A stretch of DNA of 64,000 nucleotides from positions 95,140,549 through 95,204,548 of the forward strand of contig CM053274.1 of the NCBI GenBank assembly GCA_028583415.1, given 5' to 3'. The DNA is from Protea cynaroides. Its lineage: Eukaryota > Streptophyta > Magnoliopsida > Proteales > Proteaceae. Below are positions 34,597 through 46,933 of this stretch, one piece after another. The notes below the pieces were generated by a model, which worked only from the letters and a program-made list of their open reading frames with translations, did not search any database and was not told the origin of the DNA. The translations under genes were made by a program, and so were the position numbers. Position 1 is the stretch's first letter; every line of letters begins with the position of its first letter.

Positions 34597-35676
34597 TCTA
34601 TTTTGATTTTGATGCTAACAAACACTTGAAGATAAACTAACATCTTTGTTAAATGTTGATATCCATACTGTCAAATTAATTAATTGTCTCTCAAGCTAAT
34701 CCAATACACGAGCAAAATTGAAGAGAAGACCAAGTCAACAAACTTGATGATCTCAGGTATAAAATTAAGGTAAGACATCAAGAATTGTCCAAATTTAAAG
34801 ACCAAGAGATCGAAGAATGAAGATTGAAGATAAAGACTATGTAACAAAGCCCAAAAATAAGTTTGAAAAACCTTCGAAAAAGAGCTTTCGACGAATGTTT
34901 ATTTAGGGACCGGAAAACCGGACACCATCAATAGGACTCTACTGGTCGACCTCCATCGATCGGACATGCAAAGTTTATATAGGAAACAACAGCCAATTAA
35001 GAAAAATTAAAAGTTACCTGATTCAGACCAACGAGATCATTCAACAGTCATCGATTGAACTTTTACTAGTCTACTGGGATTGACTGGTTGATAAGAAACT
35101 TGTCCAATGGTTAGTTACCAACGACCAAATTCTAACAGTCAACCTGATGGACCAACTGATCGATTGATATCAATAAAAAATAGATCTGTTGAGACTCTTT
35201 TTGGCCAACCACTTAGGTCGCTCTTTAGGTTTATTTAAGCCCTCGTTTATGAATAATAATAGACAACCATTCACAACAATTAAGACCACCATATTGAGCT
35301 CCAAATTGCAAGAAGCAATCAATATGTCACTCAAAAATGAAGATTGTGCAAAGACCCTCTCATCTTTCAGAGATTCTATAGGTTCATTTTGACTTAAACG
35401 AAGATTATTGTAAGGCTTCTTTTACCAAAAAGATTTATAAAAATATGTTCGTCTCCACTTACAGTATTCAAAGGGAGAATAATAGATCTCAAATGAAGAC
35501 TCAAGGATAAGTAGACTAGGTTGGGGGATCCCAATTGAAACAATATATATATCTTGTGTTGTGATTTCTTTTAAATTAATTTTAATTTACTTGCAACACT
35601 TGTCTAATTATTGAAAAAAATTTAGTCCACACAAAAAAAAACCTATTCACTCTCTCTAGGCTTACCTAACACAATT
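34597..35676 (+). mobile_element. Probable solo LTR of a SIRE/Maximus-type Copia element
   Basis: The left end TTTTGATGCTAACAAACACTT and the right end CCTATTCACTCTCTCTAGGC with CTAACACAATTG resemble the start and end of plant SIRE/Maximus LTRs. A promoter-like TTTATTTAAGCCC sits at about 35229. No second LTR, tRNA primer site or coding interior is attached, so this is best read as a solo LTR of about 1.1 kb. No clean 5-bp target duplication was found. Confidence 0.5.
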
Positions 35677-36690
35677 GTCCACGTGATTAAAAAATGTGGA
35701 CAATCCTAATAAGCAAATCGAGAAATGCCTCGCAATGAAAATCATAGATGCACCAAGAGCCGACCATAGCATTGATATACTAGTCTAAGCCGAGCATAAC
35801 CAAACCCAAATCAAGGTGCTTTGAGCTAGGGTACCCTTAGTCCAAACTGATACTGTAGCCCAACTGAACCTAATATCCAACATACTTACTTGGGCTAGCT
35901 TCCCCTTGTTCTAGCTCGATGTGCAGCCATGCGGCTGTAGTTTTGACTTTTGTGTGGGTTAGTAGTAGACCTGTGTCAACAGGCTGGTTCGGTCCTATAC
36001 ATTCCAGTCCATTACAGTCTAATAATTTATTTATTTTTTGTTTAGATTCAGTTTCAGTTATTTCGGTTTAAGTTTTTATCGGTCTGACTTAATGGACTCT
36101 TATTAGTCTCAGTATCGGCTCAATTTCGATTTACTGTAGTCTGTATGTATATGTACATATTTACTTAATGGGCTCTATCAAACCATTTTTGGGCTAGTTC
36201 GGTTTCGGTGTCGATTTTCTAAATGTACATTTAATAAAATATTAAAATATTGGTTTAATGGACTCTAATCGGTCCATTACCAGGCTGGTTCAGTTCAAAT
36301 ATATTGGTCCAGTTTGGTTTGGATTTATCAATTAGTCCAATCTGCTTTTGCTTATTCACTGGGCTCTAAACACACAGCCCAAACGGTCCAATATAATTCA
36401 GTTTCGGTATATTCTGTGCCAAATTGGGCTGGTTCATTTTCGGCCCATCTTCCTTGAAGTGGCCTTATTAACACCTTTTAACCTGCCTTCGCCAATCGTG
36501 CCAACATGGTTACACACTGGTCAGCCCCCACCGATCCAATCCAACTATCCGATCCGATCCCCAAAAGGCTAAAAACACTTGTTACACAAGTACACTACAG
36601 GTCCTTCCAACTGATTTTTTTTTTATTTTTTTTTATTTTTATTATTACTACTACTATGCTTGTGTTGCTTTTGCTTTGTAATAGGAACCA
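35677..36690. other. Intergenic DNA, no gene recognised
   Basis: Contains a long degenerate stretch (35960-36470) rich in TCGGTT/GGTCCA motifs with no definable ends. No coding similarity recognised. Confidence 0.5.
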
Positions 36691-37123
36691 AAGTAAACGA
36701 GGAAGCCACAGCGACTAGTACTTCAAACATGCCCATCACTTTCCCCTGCAACAGTTTAAAGAACCTCCGGGCATCAGTACACTCGTAAACGAGGAAGCCA
36801 CAGCGACTAGTACTTCAAACATACCCACCACTTTCCCCTGCAACAGTTTAAAGAACCTTCGGGCATCAGTACGCTCATGCCCATCACTTTCCCCTGCAAC
36901 AGTTTAAAGAACCTCCGGGCATCAGTACGCTCGTAAACGAGGAAGCCATAGCGATTAGTACTTCAAACATGCCCATCACTTTCCCCTGCAACAGTTTAAA
37001 GAACCTCCGGGCATCAGTACGCTCGTAAACGAGGAAGCCACAACGACTAGTACTTCAAACATACCCATCACTTTCCCCTGCAACAGTTTAAAGAACCTCC
37101 GGGCATCAGTACGCTCGTACCAG
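36690..37123. repeat. 95-bp tandem repeat array (four full and one partial unit)
   Basis: The unit begins AAACGAGGAAGCCACAGCGA and ends CGGGCATCAGTACGCTC. Full copies start near 36692, 36787, 36932 and 37027; a partial copy lacking the first third starts near 36876. Copies differ by few bases, so the array is young. Since 95 is not a multiple of three, the frames open across it are not conserved proteins. Read on the minus strand, each unit contains splice-acceptor-like TTGCAG followed by an open stretch, continuing beyond the array to about 37188; I do not recognise the product. Confidence 0.85.
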
Positions 37124-37227
37124 AGATAGTAAGAACCAAACACATAAAGGAATGTTTCAATTTCTGCAAACAATGAGAGCAGAGCCAAGACATATATCTC
37201 TGGTGCTATTCATCTTGGTTTATATGG

Positions 37228-37445
37228 AAGCGGCTCATATTCTGAACTTGAAACTTGCCAGTGTCGGCTGGGTGGCCGACACCTGGCGCTCCAGCTAATC
37301 CAATGGTTTGAGAGTTATTGAGTTTTTTTTTTTTTTTTCCTTACAATAACTCTCATACCGTCGGATCAGGGTGCCAGGTGTCGGCCATCTAGTCGACACT
37401 GGCAAGTCTCAAGTTCAAACCGAACTTGAGACGAGCCGAATTTAG
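37228..37445. mobile_element. Foldback MITE (GGCCGACACCTGGC type), exact 9-bp target duplication
   Basis: A 218-bp element with arms AACTTGAAACTTGCCAGTG / CACTGGCAAGTCTCAAGTT and GGCCGACACCTGGC / GCCAGGTGTCGGCC, and an inner AGAGTTATTG / CAATAACTCT pair around a poly(T) loop. TTTATATGG flanks it exactly (37219-37227, 37446-37454). Same family as 8223-8413. Confidence 0.82.
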
Positions 37446-37498
37446 TTTATATGGTCATGTTTGGTGCTGCCATGGAAGCTGGATTCAATGGGAAATCA

Positions 37499-40262
37499 TG
37501 TTGGGTTGTGTCTTGTATTATGTGAGGTTCACACAGTTATTAGAGTTGTACTTATATTAGGGTTTAGGTCCATCATGTATACAAGGGATAAATTTTCAAT
37601 TATGTGGGATTAGGGTTTTTAGGGAACTTATATATTCTCTATGAAAAAAAAACCTAGATAAGACTGAACAAAAGGAGAAATACTTTGTCAAGTAGAGAGA
37701 GATGTAGAGTTCTCTTGTAAATATAAAGAAATTCTTTGTTTCTCTGGGGTGGAGTTAAGCATTCTGAATTGGGTGTTGAATTACGGTAAATCTTGATGTT
37801 GGTGTGTTTGTTCGATCTTCGTTTTCTCTTTTATTTTTGCTTTCATCTTTAAAAAGTAATATCGAAACGAGATTCGATAAATCATAACGGATCTGGAAGG
37901 AGGAAGGTGTGCAAAATTTCTTAAAAAAGGAGAATTTTTTTTTCTAGAGGATAGGAATAAGAGGAGCTCGGCTAGATCCTTTTAAGAAAAGAAAAAAGGT
38001 CATCATTGCAACCATTTTGTGTGTTTTTGAGGCCTAAGGTGGGAGAACTAGAGAACGTGGGTTTGATTCCCATGATTTTACGTAAAAAAAAAAAAAAAAA
38101 AAAAGGATTAAAGGAATTGAGTGTATGTACATCGTACGTATATTGTATTGATCAATGAGAGAAAGGATTAGATATAGAGGTTGTTTTCAAGGTTTTTGGG
38201 TACTTCGGATTCATTGAAAGTTATGGATCAGACAGATTCGGTGTTGGTGGAGTTAATCGGATAGTTTTGTGCAAGATCAACGGTGATCAAGTTCTTTGAA
38301 ATTGATGGTGGGCACATAAAGCAAATATTGGGTTGATTCGGTCAACGATTAAGGGTTCAAATTTCTCCATAGAACCCTTTAATGGTTATAATGATTTCAC
38401 CTTATGGCAACGATGGATGAAAAATATTTTTACACAGGAAGGGATTATTAAGGCTCTCAAGAAGGAATCTGACAAATCGAACAATATGACGAATGATGAG
38501 TGATTAGAGTTGAGGGATTTAGCAAATAACACGATCTAGTTATATCTGACGGATAACACTTTTCGTGAGGTCATTTGTTTGGCAGATCCAGAAGAAGTTT
38601 GGGTGAAGTTGGAGAGGAAATACAAGTTTAAATCATTGACAAATCGATTGTTTTTGAAGAAACAGTTGTATGGCCTTCGCTTGTCAGATGGAGCAAAATT
38701 TGAAGTGCACATTGATGAGTTCAACAAAATTCTGACGGAATTGTCTGTTATTGATGTGAAGATCGAAGAGGAGGACAAGGCATTTCTCCTATTGATCTCA
38801 TTACTTCCTTCATTTGACCACATTGTGACTACACTGTTATTTGGTAATGATACTCTCAAACTTGACGATGTTATTACTATTTTGCTGATGAATGAGGCAC
38901 GACGGAAAAATAGTGGTGAGGGAACGTCCAAATAGGGTAATTCCTTGGTTACAGTTGGTGGTCAGGTAGAGGAATATCAAATGGGAGACAAGAATATGGC
39001 AAAAATAGGGGTCACTCCAAGCCATAAGGTCGCAAAATAGTTTGTTATTATCGCGATGAAGAAAATTATATAAAGAGGAATTGTCCATAGCGTAAGGAGG
39101 TTAGAAAAGAAAAGGAAGAAAAGGAGAATAAAGAAAAATCATCTACTATTGCTACCATGGAAAGGTGGAGTGATGGAAATATCTATCGCACTACTTCATC
39201 AGGTACAAATACTTTAGATTGGATTTTAGATTCAAGTTGTTCATTTCATATGTATTCTATTAGGGAACAGTTGCTACATATCATGCATGTGATAAGTGTA
39301 TCGTTAGAATGACAAATAATGCTGAAAGCAAGGTTGTCAGGATTGGACTACATGGATTCGCAAGTTTGATAGGATTCTACAAACTGTAACTGGGGTTAAA
39401 CATATGCCGGATCTAAGGAAAAAATTAATTTTATTAGGAACACTGGATTCGAGAGCTACAAATGCTCATCTAAAGGTGGAGTTCTCAAGGTCTCCAAAGA
39501 AACCATGATTGTAATGTAGGAACAGATGGTTGAAAATCCATACAGACTTGCAGGGAGTGCTGAAACAGATGGTGTTTCTGTTGGAACTCAGACAAGAGGT
39601 ACAGATGAAAGGCAGAGACTGCAGGAAATTCAAGTTGTGAACAAGTGTAGATATAGGAAGAAACGAGTTTCTTTTACTTCGGATTTGATGAGTGGAAGTG
39701 ATATCTCCGGTGATGCTGCAGCAATGGGAGATGTAGAGTCACATCACATTGTGCAACGGTGAGCTGTGTGGGACACCCGGACAAGATGTGGGCTATACCG
39801 ATTTGGGGGTAGCAGTTTAGCAGAGACAATGGACAAGTTTATAAAATTGACATCAACGGATTTTTCTTTAAGATGGTTTACAGAATTCAAACCAACTGGA
39901 GATTTATTGGGTTGTGTCTTGTATTCTATGGGGGTCCCACATAATTATTAGAATTGTACTAGTATTAAGGTTTGGGTCTATTACATGTACAAGGAATAAA
40001 TTTGTAATTATGTGGGATTGGGGTTTCTAGGGAGCCTGTATATTGTCTCTACGAAAAAACCCTAGGCAAGATTGAGCAAAGGGAGAAACACTTTGCCATG
40101 TGGAGAAATGTGTAAAATTTTCTTGTGAATAAAGAAATTTATGATTCTCTGGGGGTGGAGGTAGGCATTCCGGATTAGGTCCTGAACCATGGTAAATCCT
40201 GATGCTGGTGTGCTTGCTCGATCTTCGTTTTCTCTTTCGCTTGTGCTTTCATCCCTAATAAA
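37499..40262 (+). mobile_element. Deleted Ty1/Copia element A (both LTRs, gag to protease, no integrase or RT)
   Basis: The 5' LTR (about 37499-37855) and 3' LTR (about 39906-40262) share TTGGGTTGTGTCTTGTAT, GTGGGATT.GGGTTT and CGATCTTCGTTTTCTCTTT blocks. A degenerate tRNA-Met primer site follows the 5' LTR, and a purine-rich GGAGATT precedes the 3' LTR. The interior (+) has gag (NRLFLKKQLYGLRLSDGAKF, LPSFDHIVTTLLFGNDTLKL), a damaged CCHC knuckle, a protease-type WILDSSCSFHMY and the start of the gag-pre-integrase block (YRLAGS). The sequence then jumps to a 3' stretch with no integrase, reverse transcriptase or RNase H. The flanking 5-mers AATCA and AATCG may be a target duplication. Stops and frame breaks are frequent. 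Confidence 0.82.
38579..38935 (+). pseudogene. gag fragment of Copia element A
   Basis: An open stretch of 118 codons belonging to the UBN2/gag domain of plant Copia elements, with LTELSVIDVKIEEEDKAFLL and NEARRKNSGEG. Upstream codons of the same domain (TLWQRWMKNIF) are separated by stops. Copy B (58179-58595) keeps a similar stretch plus an intact-looking CCHC motif. Confidence 0.8.
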
Positions 40263-41447
40263 TCGTTGAACTAGAGAGTAAGTCATTGATGGATGTGAGC
40301 TAGAGATCTTCAGATCATTCTTACATGGCTTCCAACCATTGGAGTAGAGGAGGCCCGGTTGTCCAAAACCAAATTTGCATATCAATTTTGCATGTTGCAA
40401 GGCCATGGCCACGGCCAACCCTTTCTTCCTTCCCTCTAAAAGATTTCTATGGCCATTAATGGAGTATAACTTTCATTGATCAAACCCTACATAATCAAGA
40501 GTGTTTCCGCTGTCTTAAGTTCAAATAAGAATGTGGCACAGCCTAGGTTCTCAATCAGTGCAGCTTACAGTTCTTCAATCAGAGAACCAAGTTAGAATTG
40601 CATCTAGGTGGAGTCCACTACCAGAGATAATTGTTGCCGACTCTTCCAGTGGTTTTGAAGAAGCAACGAGTGCCACCAGAACCATGGCTGACGCCTCTGG
40701 TGACGCCTCTGGTGTTGGCCCATTTATGCGAAACTTTGGGTCATTTGATCAATGGCATTTTCATGGAAAAAGGCAAAACGGTCCACAAATCTTTCGTTGT
40801 CATCTTAAACAGAGACCAAATAAGTTTGACGACCACAAACACTCCTTTTCACTTAGCTATAAACCCCACAAGCCGAGATCAGATTTCCATGAGGTTTGAT
40901 AATAATTCAGTAGCTATAATTAGAAACCATTCTTTTTCCCTATCTTCACAAACAGTTTCTCTCTCTCGGAGTGCCTTAACTTGGTCTTCCTTAGCTGCTT
41001 TAACATTTTGCGATCATCTAGCCTGTATAAATCTATTAAATCTTGGTTGAGGAAAAGCACAATCTGTTTAAATCATCCTCTTCTTCTCATAACCGTAGGA
41101 AACAGTTCAAAAGAAAATTGGGCTTCATTTGCTTATTCAAATCAATGAAGCTTGCAAAATTTTGTTATGATTTTCAACTTCCTAGCTTCTGAACTGCTGA
41201 AGAAACTCGGTCTTCTCTTCACTGGTGAAAATCAGAACCAAAATGTGAATTCGCCTAGGCAGTTAGGCATGCACCATGATAGGGTTATCTCTGCACCATT
41301 TTTGTTTAGTTCTTGAAGGGATTATCTTTAGAATGACTTCAAACCTAGCTTGAGATTCTCCAGGTTTCTTTATATACTTTCTCCAAAGGTTGCATATCCG
41401 AAACTGAACAGACTGCCCAATTTCCAAAATCTATAATCCTTCAATCA
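40263..41447. other. Intergenic DNA, no gene recognised
   Basis: Between Copia element A and the 3' end of the E-class PPR gene. Open frames exist at 40531-41050, but their products match nothing I know and they overlap each other in different frames. Confidence 0.5.
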
Positions 41448-43454
41448 CTACAGCAATGGAATCATGTCTTCCCCATCTATAACATTTTCCTCCAAAACCA
41501 ATAATGGTTTGGCCAAGTCAGTCAATGTGGAATAGATTTCCCTCATCTCTGGATGTGATGTATCTCCAACAAGGAACTCGTGGACAATGATGCCATTTAT
41601 CTCAATAGAACTACACCCAGGCACCTTCTTAACTCCAAGATCCTTCATCCTTCTTCTTGCCTTGGTCACATCCTCCCATCTGTCAGCTGCTGCATAAATG
41701 TTGGCAAGAAGCGTATGAACACCAGAATTGCAAGATTCAACCTCAACAAGGCGTTTGGCCACACGCTCACCCATTCCAACGTTTCCATGGATTCTGCAGG
41801 CACTAAGCAAAGCACCCCAGAGAGGCACTGTAATCTCAATTTTATCATTTGGAATTGTTTCTATCAGCTTCTCAGCTTCATCCAGCAGTCCAGCACGGCC
41901 AAATAGGTCAACCAGACATCCATAGTGTTCTGTTTTTGGTTCTATTTGGTGGTCCTTTCTCATGGAATCAAAATAGAAATGACCTTCCTTCACCAATCCC
42001 CCATGACTACAAGCACTTAAAACTCCTATGAAGGTGATATCATCTGGTTTGGCACCAGCAGATTTCATTTCTTCGAACAGCTCTAGTGCTTTGCTGGTCC
42101 GCCCATTCATAGCAAGCCCACAGATGATTGCAGTCCATGAGGCATTATCTCTCTCTTTTACACTACTGAAAATCTCCAGTGATTTCTCAATACATCCACA
42201 TTTTGCATACATGTCAATAAGAGCAGTACCAAGAACAGCATCAATTCTGATCATGTTTTCCTCAATGTGTCCATGTATCCAATTCCCTTGTTCTAGGGCT
42301 CCCAACTGAGCACAGCCCGTAAGGAGTGCAACAAGAGTAAATCTATCAGGTTTGACTCTCTTAATTTGCATCTCCCGAAACAGAGCTAAAGCTTCATCAA
42401 AACGATTAAACTGCACATACCCATTTATCATAGCTGTCCAAAGAACAACATCCCTTTTTGGAATCCTCTCAAACAGGTTCCTGGCATCATCCAGTTGACC
42501 ACAGTTCACATAACCAGATACCATACTCGTCCATGAAATCACATTTTTAATTGGCATTTCATCAAAGATTCTATGTGCCAGAGTTAAGCATCCGCACTTA
42601 GCATACATGTCTAACAAGGCGTTACTAATAATAGTTGAGAATTCAAGCTCCTTGGAAATATAACCATGAATCTCCTTACCTAGGTCCAGGTATCCCAAAG
42701 CAACACAAGCTGAGAGAGTGCTCACTACAGTAGCTTCATCAGGTCGCGCGCTAGTCTCCCGACTCATCCTCCTGAAAACAGAAAGTGCATTCTTGAACCT
42801 CCCACTCCTAACATAGCTTGAAATCAAAACATTCCAAGTGATAACATCTCTCTCGGTCATTTCTTCGAACAACTGCTGCAATGTTTCTATACAACCCATT
42901 TCAACGTACATATCCATGAGCGAGTTCCTTACGTAAGAATCAAACTCAAGCCCAGTTTTAACAATGAAACCATGAACTTTCCTTCCCTCAGTGACCTCCC
43001 GCAGACATCCGATTGCCTTCAGAACAAATGGGTAAGTAAAATTATCGGGGGACAAGCCGTCTTCCCTCAATTTAGCGAAGAGTAAAACAGCTTTCCTGAA
43101 ATTATCCTTTTTAGCAAATGCTTTGATCATCAAGTTGTATAAGAAGAGATATGGTTCTTGGACGTAATTGAAAATTCTCTCTGCGTACCGTAAATTCCCG
43201 GAATCTGGGTCCGTAGAGAAGACCATGACTTTGTTGAGTGCATCTCTGTTCTGATGAAGACCAGCCATGAGCATCTGGGACTGTATTTGTTTTAGTTCTT
43301 TCATGGATTTGCAGTTCTGGAGGTGAAGCAAACATTCTTGTTTAGTTAGCCTTGTGGTTTTTCGTGTGGAAGAATAGAAGAAACGACGCAGCAATGGAAG
43401 AGAGCGACAGGAAATGAAGTTAAATAAGAGGAAGCCAGGGCGACGCGGTAACAT
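41448..43454 (-). CDS. PCMP-E55: Pentatricopeptide repeat protein, PLS class E type (At1g31430-like)
   Basis: A single exon of 668 codons starting at ATG 43454. Residues 1-35 are Arg-rich and free of acidic residues, resembling an organelle targeting peptide. PPR motifs of P, L and S types run from about residue 80 to 570 (examples: YNLMIKAFAKKDNFRKAVLLF, VLWTAMINGYVQFNRFDEAL). An E/E+ region follows (VPLWGALLSACRIHG, GCSSIEINGIIVHEFLVGD). The protein ends without a DYW domain. Sequence order matches Arabidopsis At1g31430 throughout. PLS-class PPR proteins bind organellar RNA; E-type members mostly guide C-to-U editing with a partner supplying the DYW deaminase. The target site cannot be predicted by eye. 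Confidence 0.93.
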   Translation of the reverse strand: MLPRRPGFLLFNFISCRSLPLLRRFFYSSTRKTTRLTKQECLLHLQNCKSMKELKQIQSQMLMAGLHQNRDALNKVMVFSTDPDSGNLRYAERIFNYVQEPYLFLYNLMIKAFAKKDNFRKAVLLFAKLREDGLSPDNFTYPFVLKAIGCLREVTEGRKVHGFIVKTGLEFDSYVRNSLMDMYVEMGCIETLQQLFEEMTERDVITWNVLISSYVRSGRFKNALSVFRRMSRETSARPDEATVVSTLSACVALGYLDLGKEIHGYISKELEFSTIISNALLDMYAKCGCLTLAHRIFDEMPIKNVISWTSMVSGYVNCGQLDDARNLFERIPKRDVVLWTAMINGYVQFNRFDEALALFREMQIKRVKPDRFTLVALLTGCAQLGALEQGNWIHGHIEENMIRIDAVLGTALIDMYAKCGCIEKSLEIFSSVKERDNASWTAIICGLAMNGRTSKALELFEEMKSAGAKPDDITFIGVLSACSHGGLVKEGHFYFDSMRKDHQIEPKTEHYGCLVDLFGRAGLLDEAEKLIETIPNDKIEITVPLWGALLSACRIHGNVGMGERVAKRLVEVESCNSGVHTLLANIYAAADRWEDVTKARRRMKDLGVKKVPGCSSIEINGIIVHEFLVGDTSHPEMREIYSTLTDLAKPLLVLEENVIDGEDMIPLL

Positions 43455-44229
43455 GGGGATTTGTAATTCCTACACTTACTCCTCTTCCCAAGTTCCATGA
43501 AAAATTAGTGCTTGCTCCAGGAATGGCCTATTTGGAGACTATCAAGGCTAGGAAGGGTTTCCTGATTGAAGCAGATAGGCGTTGAATGTATTAGAATCCC
43601 TGAGACAAGACTGTGGATGTTATTGAAGAAAACAACTCCAGATCGCTTCGTTTCTTTCTCAAAAGAATCAGAAGCTGAAGAGGAAGCGAGTCGAGGAATA
43701 CCACTCAGTAGAATCCCTGATGTATCGTTTTTATTTTTTCCCTGCCCCTTTCTACCTGCAGCCCTTGGATCCTCCCCTAGGACATGTGTCACAGGGACGC
43801 CAGTGATCGAACGGCTACATCGGTATGCATGTCTAGCGTCCGTTCGATGTGTGCCACTTGTACCAAATGGAATCCAATGGTCTAAAAACGATTAATGCAG
43901 ATTAAGGAGAAGGGAAATGGTAAAACCTTTCTTCCTCTCCAAACCCAAGGTAAGCCAATAAATCTTATGCAATGTCATTTATAAGTTTATTTCTAAGCTT
44001 TTGGCCAACTCGTGAGATTTGGGAAAAAAATCATATATAACACTCTGATGTAGCAATGTTAATCCTAATCATTGAAAATGCATTGGTCATGTGTCCTGAT
44101 GCATTTTTAATGATCAGGATCAGTACTGCTACACTAGAGTACTATAGACGATCTTGGCCCTGAGATTTGAGACTCCTTTTTTATAAATTAATATTTCCAT
44201 GGTAAACAACACTTATAGAAAGTAAATGA
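43455..44229. other. Upstream region of the E-class PPR gene
   Basis: Presumed promoter and leader of the PPR gene next to 43454. No further gene recognised. 44034-44140 contains an imperfect inverted pair around CACTCTGATGTAGCAATG / TACTGCTACACTAGAGTA, perhaps a small MITE. Confidence 0.45.
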
Positions 44230-44772
44230 ATTACATTATTGTAAATGAAGTGATAGATTATATGCAAGAGAAAATGGGTAAATCTGTATCCATGGATGTT
44301 AAGATTGATACGTTCAAAGCCATTGATGGAACAGAATTGGATATTTTAGGGCCAATTATGGAATTCTCTGGGTTTAGTGATAGATGGTGTGACCTCATGT
44401 AATTTCTCTATGGTTTCTGTTAAATTCAAGGTTAATGGATCTGCATTTCATCATCCCTAGTTGAGGAATTTGTCAAGGAAACTCTAAATCCATCTTTATT
44501 TTTTAGTCCAATGATGGGTTTCTCCAGAATTCTTCTAACTAGAGTTAGGGTTGGACGAGAGGACCCTTTGTCACATTATCAATTTCCATAGAAAATCATT
44601 TGGAAGTTCCTCTGACAAAAATTTTATACTCTTTCCTATGGAAAAGTATGGCCTGTGTGCAATAATACTTCAGCATTCCTTGTTATCATGCCCTTTCACT
44701 AAACAAATCTGGGCAGCATCAAACTTAGGGGTTATATTTGAGTTTATAGAGATCCTTCAATCAAAAACCTGA
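44230..44772 (+). mobile_element. Degenerate L1-type LINE fragment (RT and zf-RVT)
   Basis: Across several frames, remnants appear in the expected order. EFSGFSDRWCDL and VSVKFKVNGS are RT motifs; a degraded block corresponds to RQGDPLSPYLF; GFSRILL follows; and near the end LLSCPFTKQIWAASNLGV resembles the zf-RVT Cys/His block. Many stops and frameshifts are present, and no ends or tail were defined. Confidence 0.55.
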
Positions 44773-45600
44773 CATGGACTTTATTCTTGTTTTCCATCTC
44801 AAGTAAAATGAAAAAAAAAAAAAAAAAAAAAAAACCTGGTTATTATCACAAGGACCCTATGGCATCAATCTTTCACTAGTTTTGACAAATGAATTGAAAA
44901 TACAAATTTAGAAAAATCCCACAAGAAAGTGAGTCCTTTAAGATGAGAAACCTGTGCTGAGGTGATTAATCTAAAAGGTGTTCTATCTATTTCAATGTTT
45001 GGATTGATCACATCAAGCTTCCACATGGCAGAAACAACGTAACTCACCAAATCAAACTTTTGACTCTGGTGTTCAGTAAATCAGGTTTGAGGGGTAGAGA
45101 TCCATCTGCATAATCAGAATATTTGCCATCGGTAGACATTAAAGATGATAAATTTTCTCCATGGTCAACTCAGGGGATCATACTCAAGCATAGACTGAGG
45201 TCTGACTACTGATTTGGTAATATTTCTGAACAATCTGGATGAAAACAAAGGAATGATTCTTGTGTACAAAGGGGCATACATTTCGGATGGACCACCAAGT
45301 GTTGAGATGTCACAATAATTAAATATAAACTGTAACCCCTTCCCATCTAGAAATCAAACTACAAGATGTGATATGACTTTCAACAAAGACACCCTGTAAA
45401 CATGCACAATCCAATTTCCCAATGACAGATGGTCGACAACAGCCCCTGGCTCCTCTCTATTTGTCTTTTGGAATCTTTTCATTTTATTAAGAAGCACAAA
45501 TTTAAGATTGTTCAAGACACACAAGCCATAAGCAGAACTAGAACACTACGATGTTAGTTGGTTGCCCTCCATAAGGATAGATGTAGAAGGTTGTTGGGTA
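44773..45600. other. Intergenic DNA, no gene recognised
   Basis: A poly(A) run at about 44811-44834 may be the tail of the LINE debris before it. Otherwise nothing recognisable before the 3' UTR of the V-ATPase gene. Confidence 0.45.
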
Positions 45601-45835
45601 CTTGAAATGGACACCTCTTGAAAATCCAGAATTCAGAAAGACAAAATAAAGTGGCATGAATGTTGCTCTAGTTCCAAAGAGAAGAAATGATAATTCCCTG
45701 AGCCCCACCTGGTATATATTTACTGTACTAGTGGTAGAACAACCACAAGCACGTAGTAGAGCAGGGTCAACCCGGATACAAATAAAAGCAATCGTGTTCT
45801 ATAAGCATCATCTTTGTAACAGAACTGATGGATAC

Positions 45836-46889
45836 TCATGCCGCCTTTGTTGGCCACGTAATTTGACCTGACATGATTATTCCTACAATCACTCCAAACA
45901 ATCCAAGTGCACTACCAAAGATCTCAATCACCAGAATCTTCACAAAAAGTGAGGAGTTTTGAGCATCAGACAATGCACAGCTACTACCAATTATTCCTAC
46001 ACAGATCCTGTTGCCAAAAGAAGTTTGAAAAAAAAAATTTATAACATTAAACTACTAAGACATATTTTCTAGATTTTAAATAGAAGAGGTGAACAAAGAT
46101 AAGTTACTTACCCACACACTAGATTTGCAAAACCAACAATGATACCCGAGGCAAAGATTGCATATCCAGCCCGAAGTGCATCTGGTGCATACATCATGGA
46201 TGTTGGCACACTCTCTAGCTTTGTTTGTAAGATGATTGCCACAATAACGCCATATATAGCAACAGCCTCACAGAAGATTACACTGGAAAATAGTTAAACA
46301 TCAAAAAAAAATAAAAAATTAAGCTCTAATTGTGAAGGTCCACTTACCCAAAACCTGTGGAAGTCTTTCCTAAATCCATATCAACGAAGTCAAAGATTTT
46401 CAACTTAAGGAAAGGTGAGATCAAAGGACTTTCAACAAAAAAAAAAAAAAAAAACAAAGGGATCCAAGTTATCATAGTGTACAGTGGAGATAAATGTCAT
46501 CACATCTGATTTCTATATATATGACTGCACACAAGTACCTGCACGCAATTTCCACCTATGGGCATGTATTAGCTTTATGATTTCTAAGCTCACTAGGGTA
46601 GGTAACCCCAATAAGGCTTGGAAGGCATCATACAATTTTTTATCTGTAAACATTATTTTCCAGGAGATCATTTGCAACGGTAAACCTCTATTATGGACCA
46701 AGGTTTCAAAAGGTGCAAAGGTACAATCTAGATCATTGGAGTCCTCTCAGAAGGTGTACCGCCTATGACTTTCAAATTTTAGTTAAATAATTATGGACCT
46801 GGTTTTAATACATGGGCTGTGTACATACATGGTCATGAATCGGGTGCTTCATTCAGTTCTTTTTTCTTTTCTTTTTTTTTCTTTTTTTT

Positions 46890-46933
<44 letters not shown>

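Noticed and set aside
40531..41050. Two overlapping plus-strand open frames of 122 and 139 codons
   Set aside because: No similarity recognised and they lie in different frames of the same DNA; no codon or splice evidence favours either.
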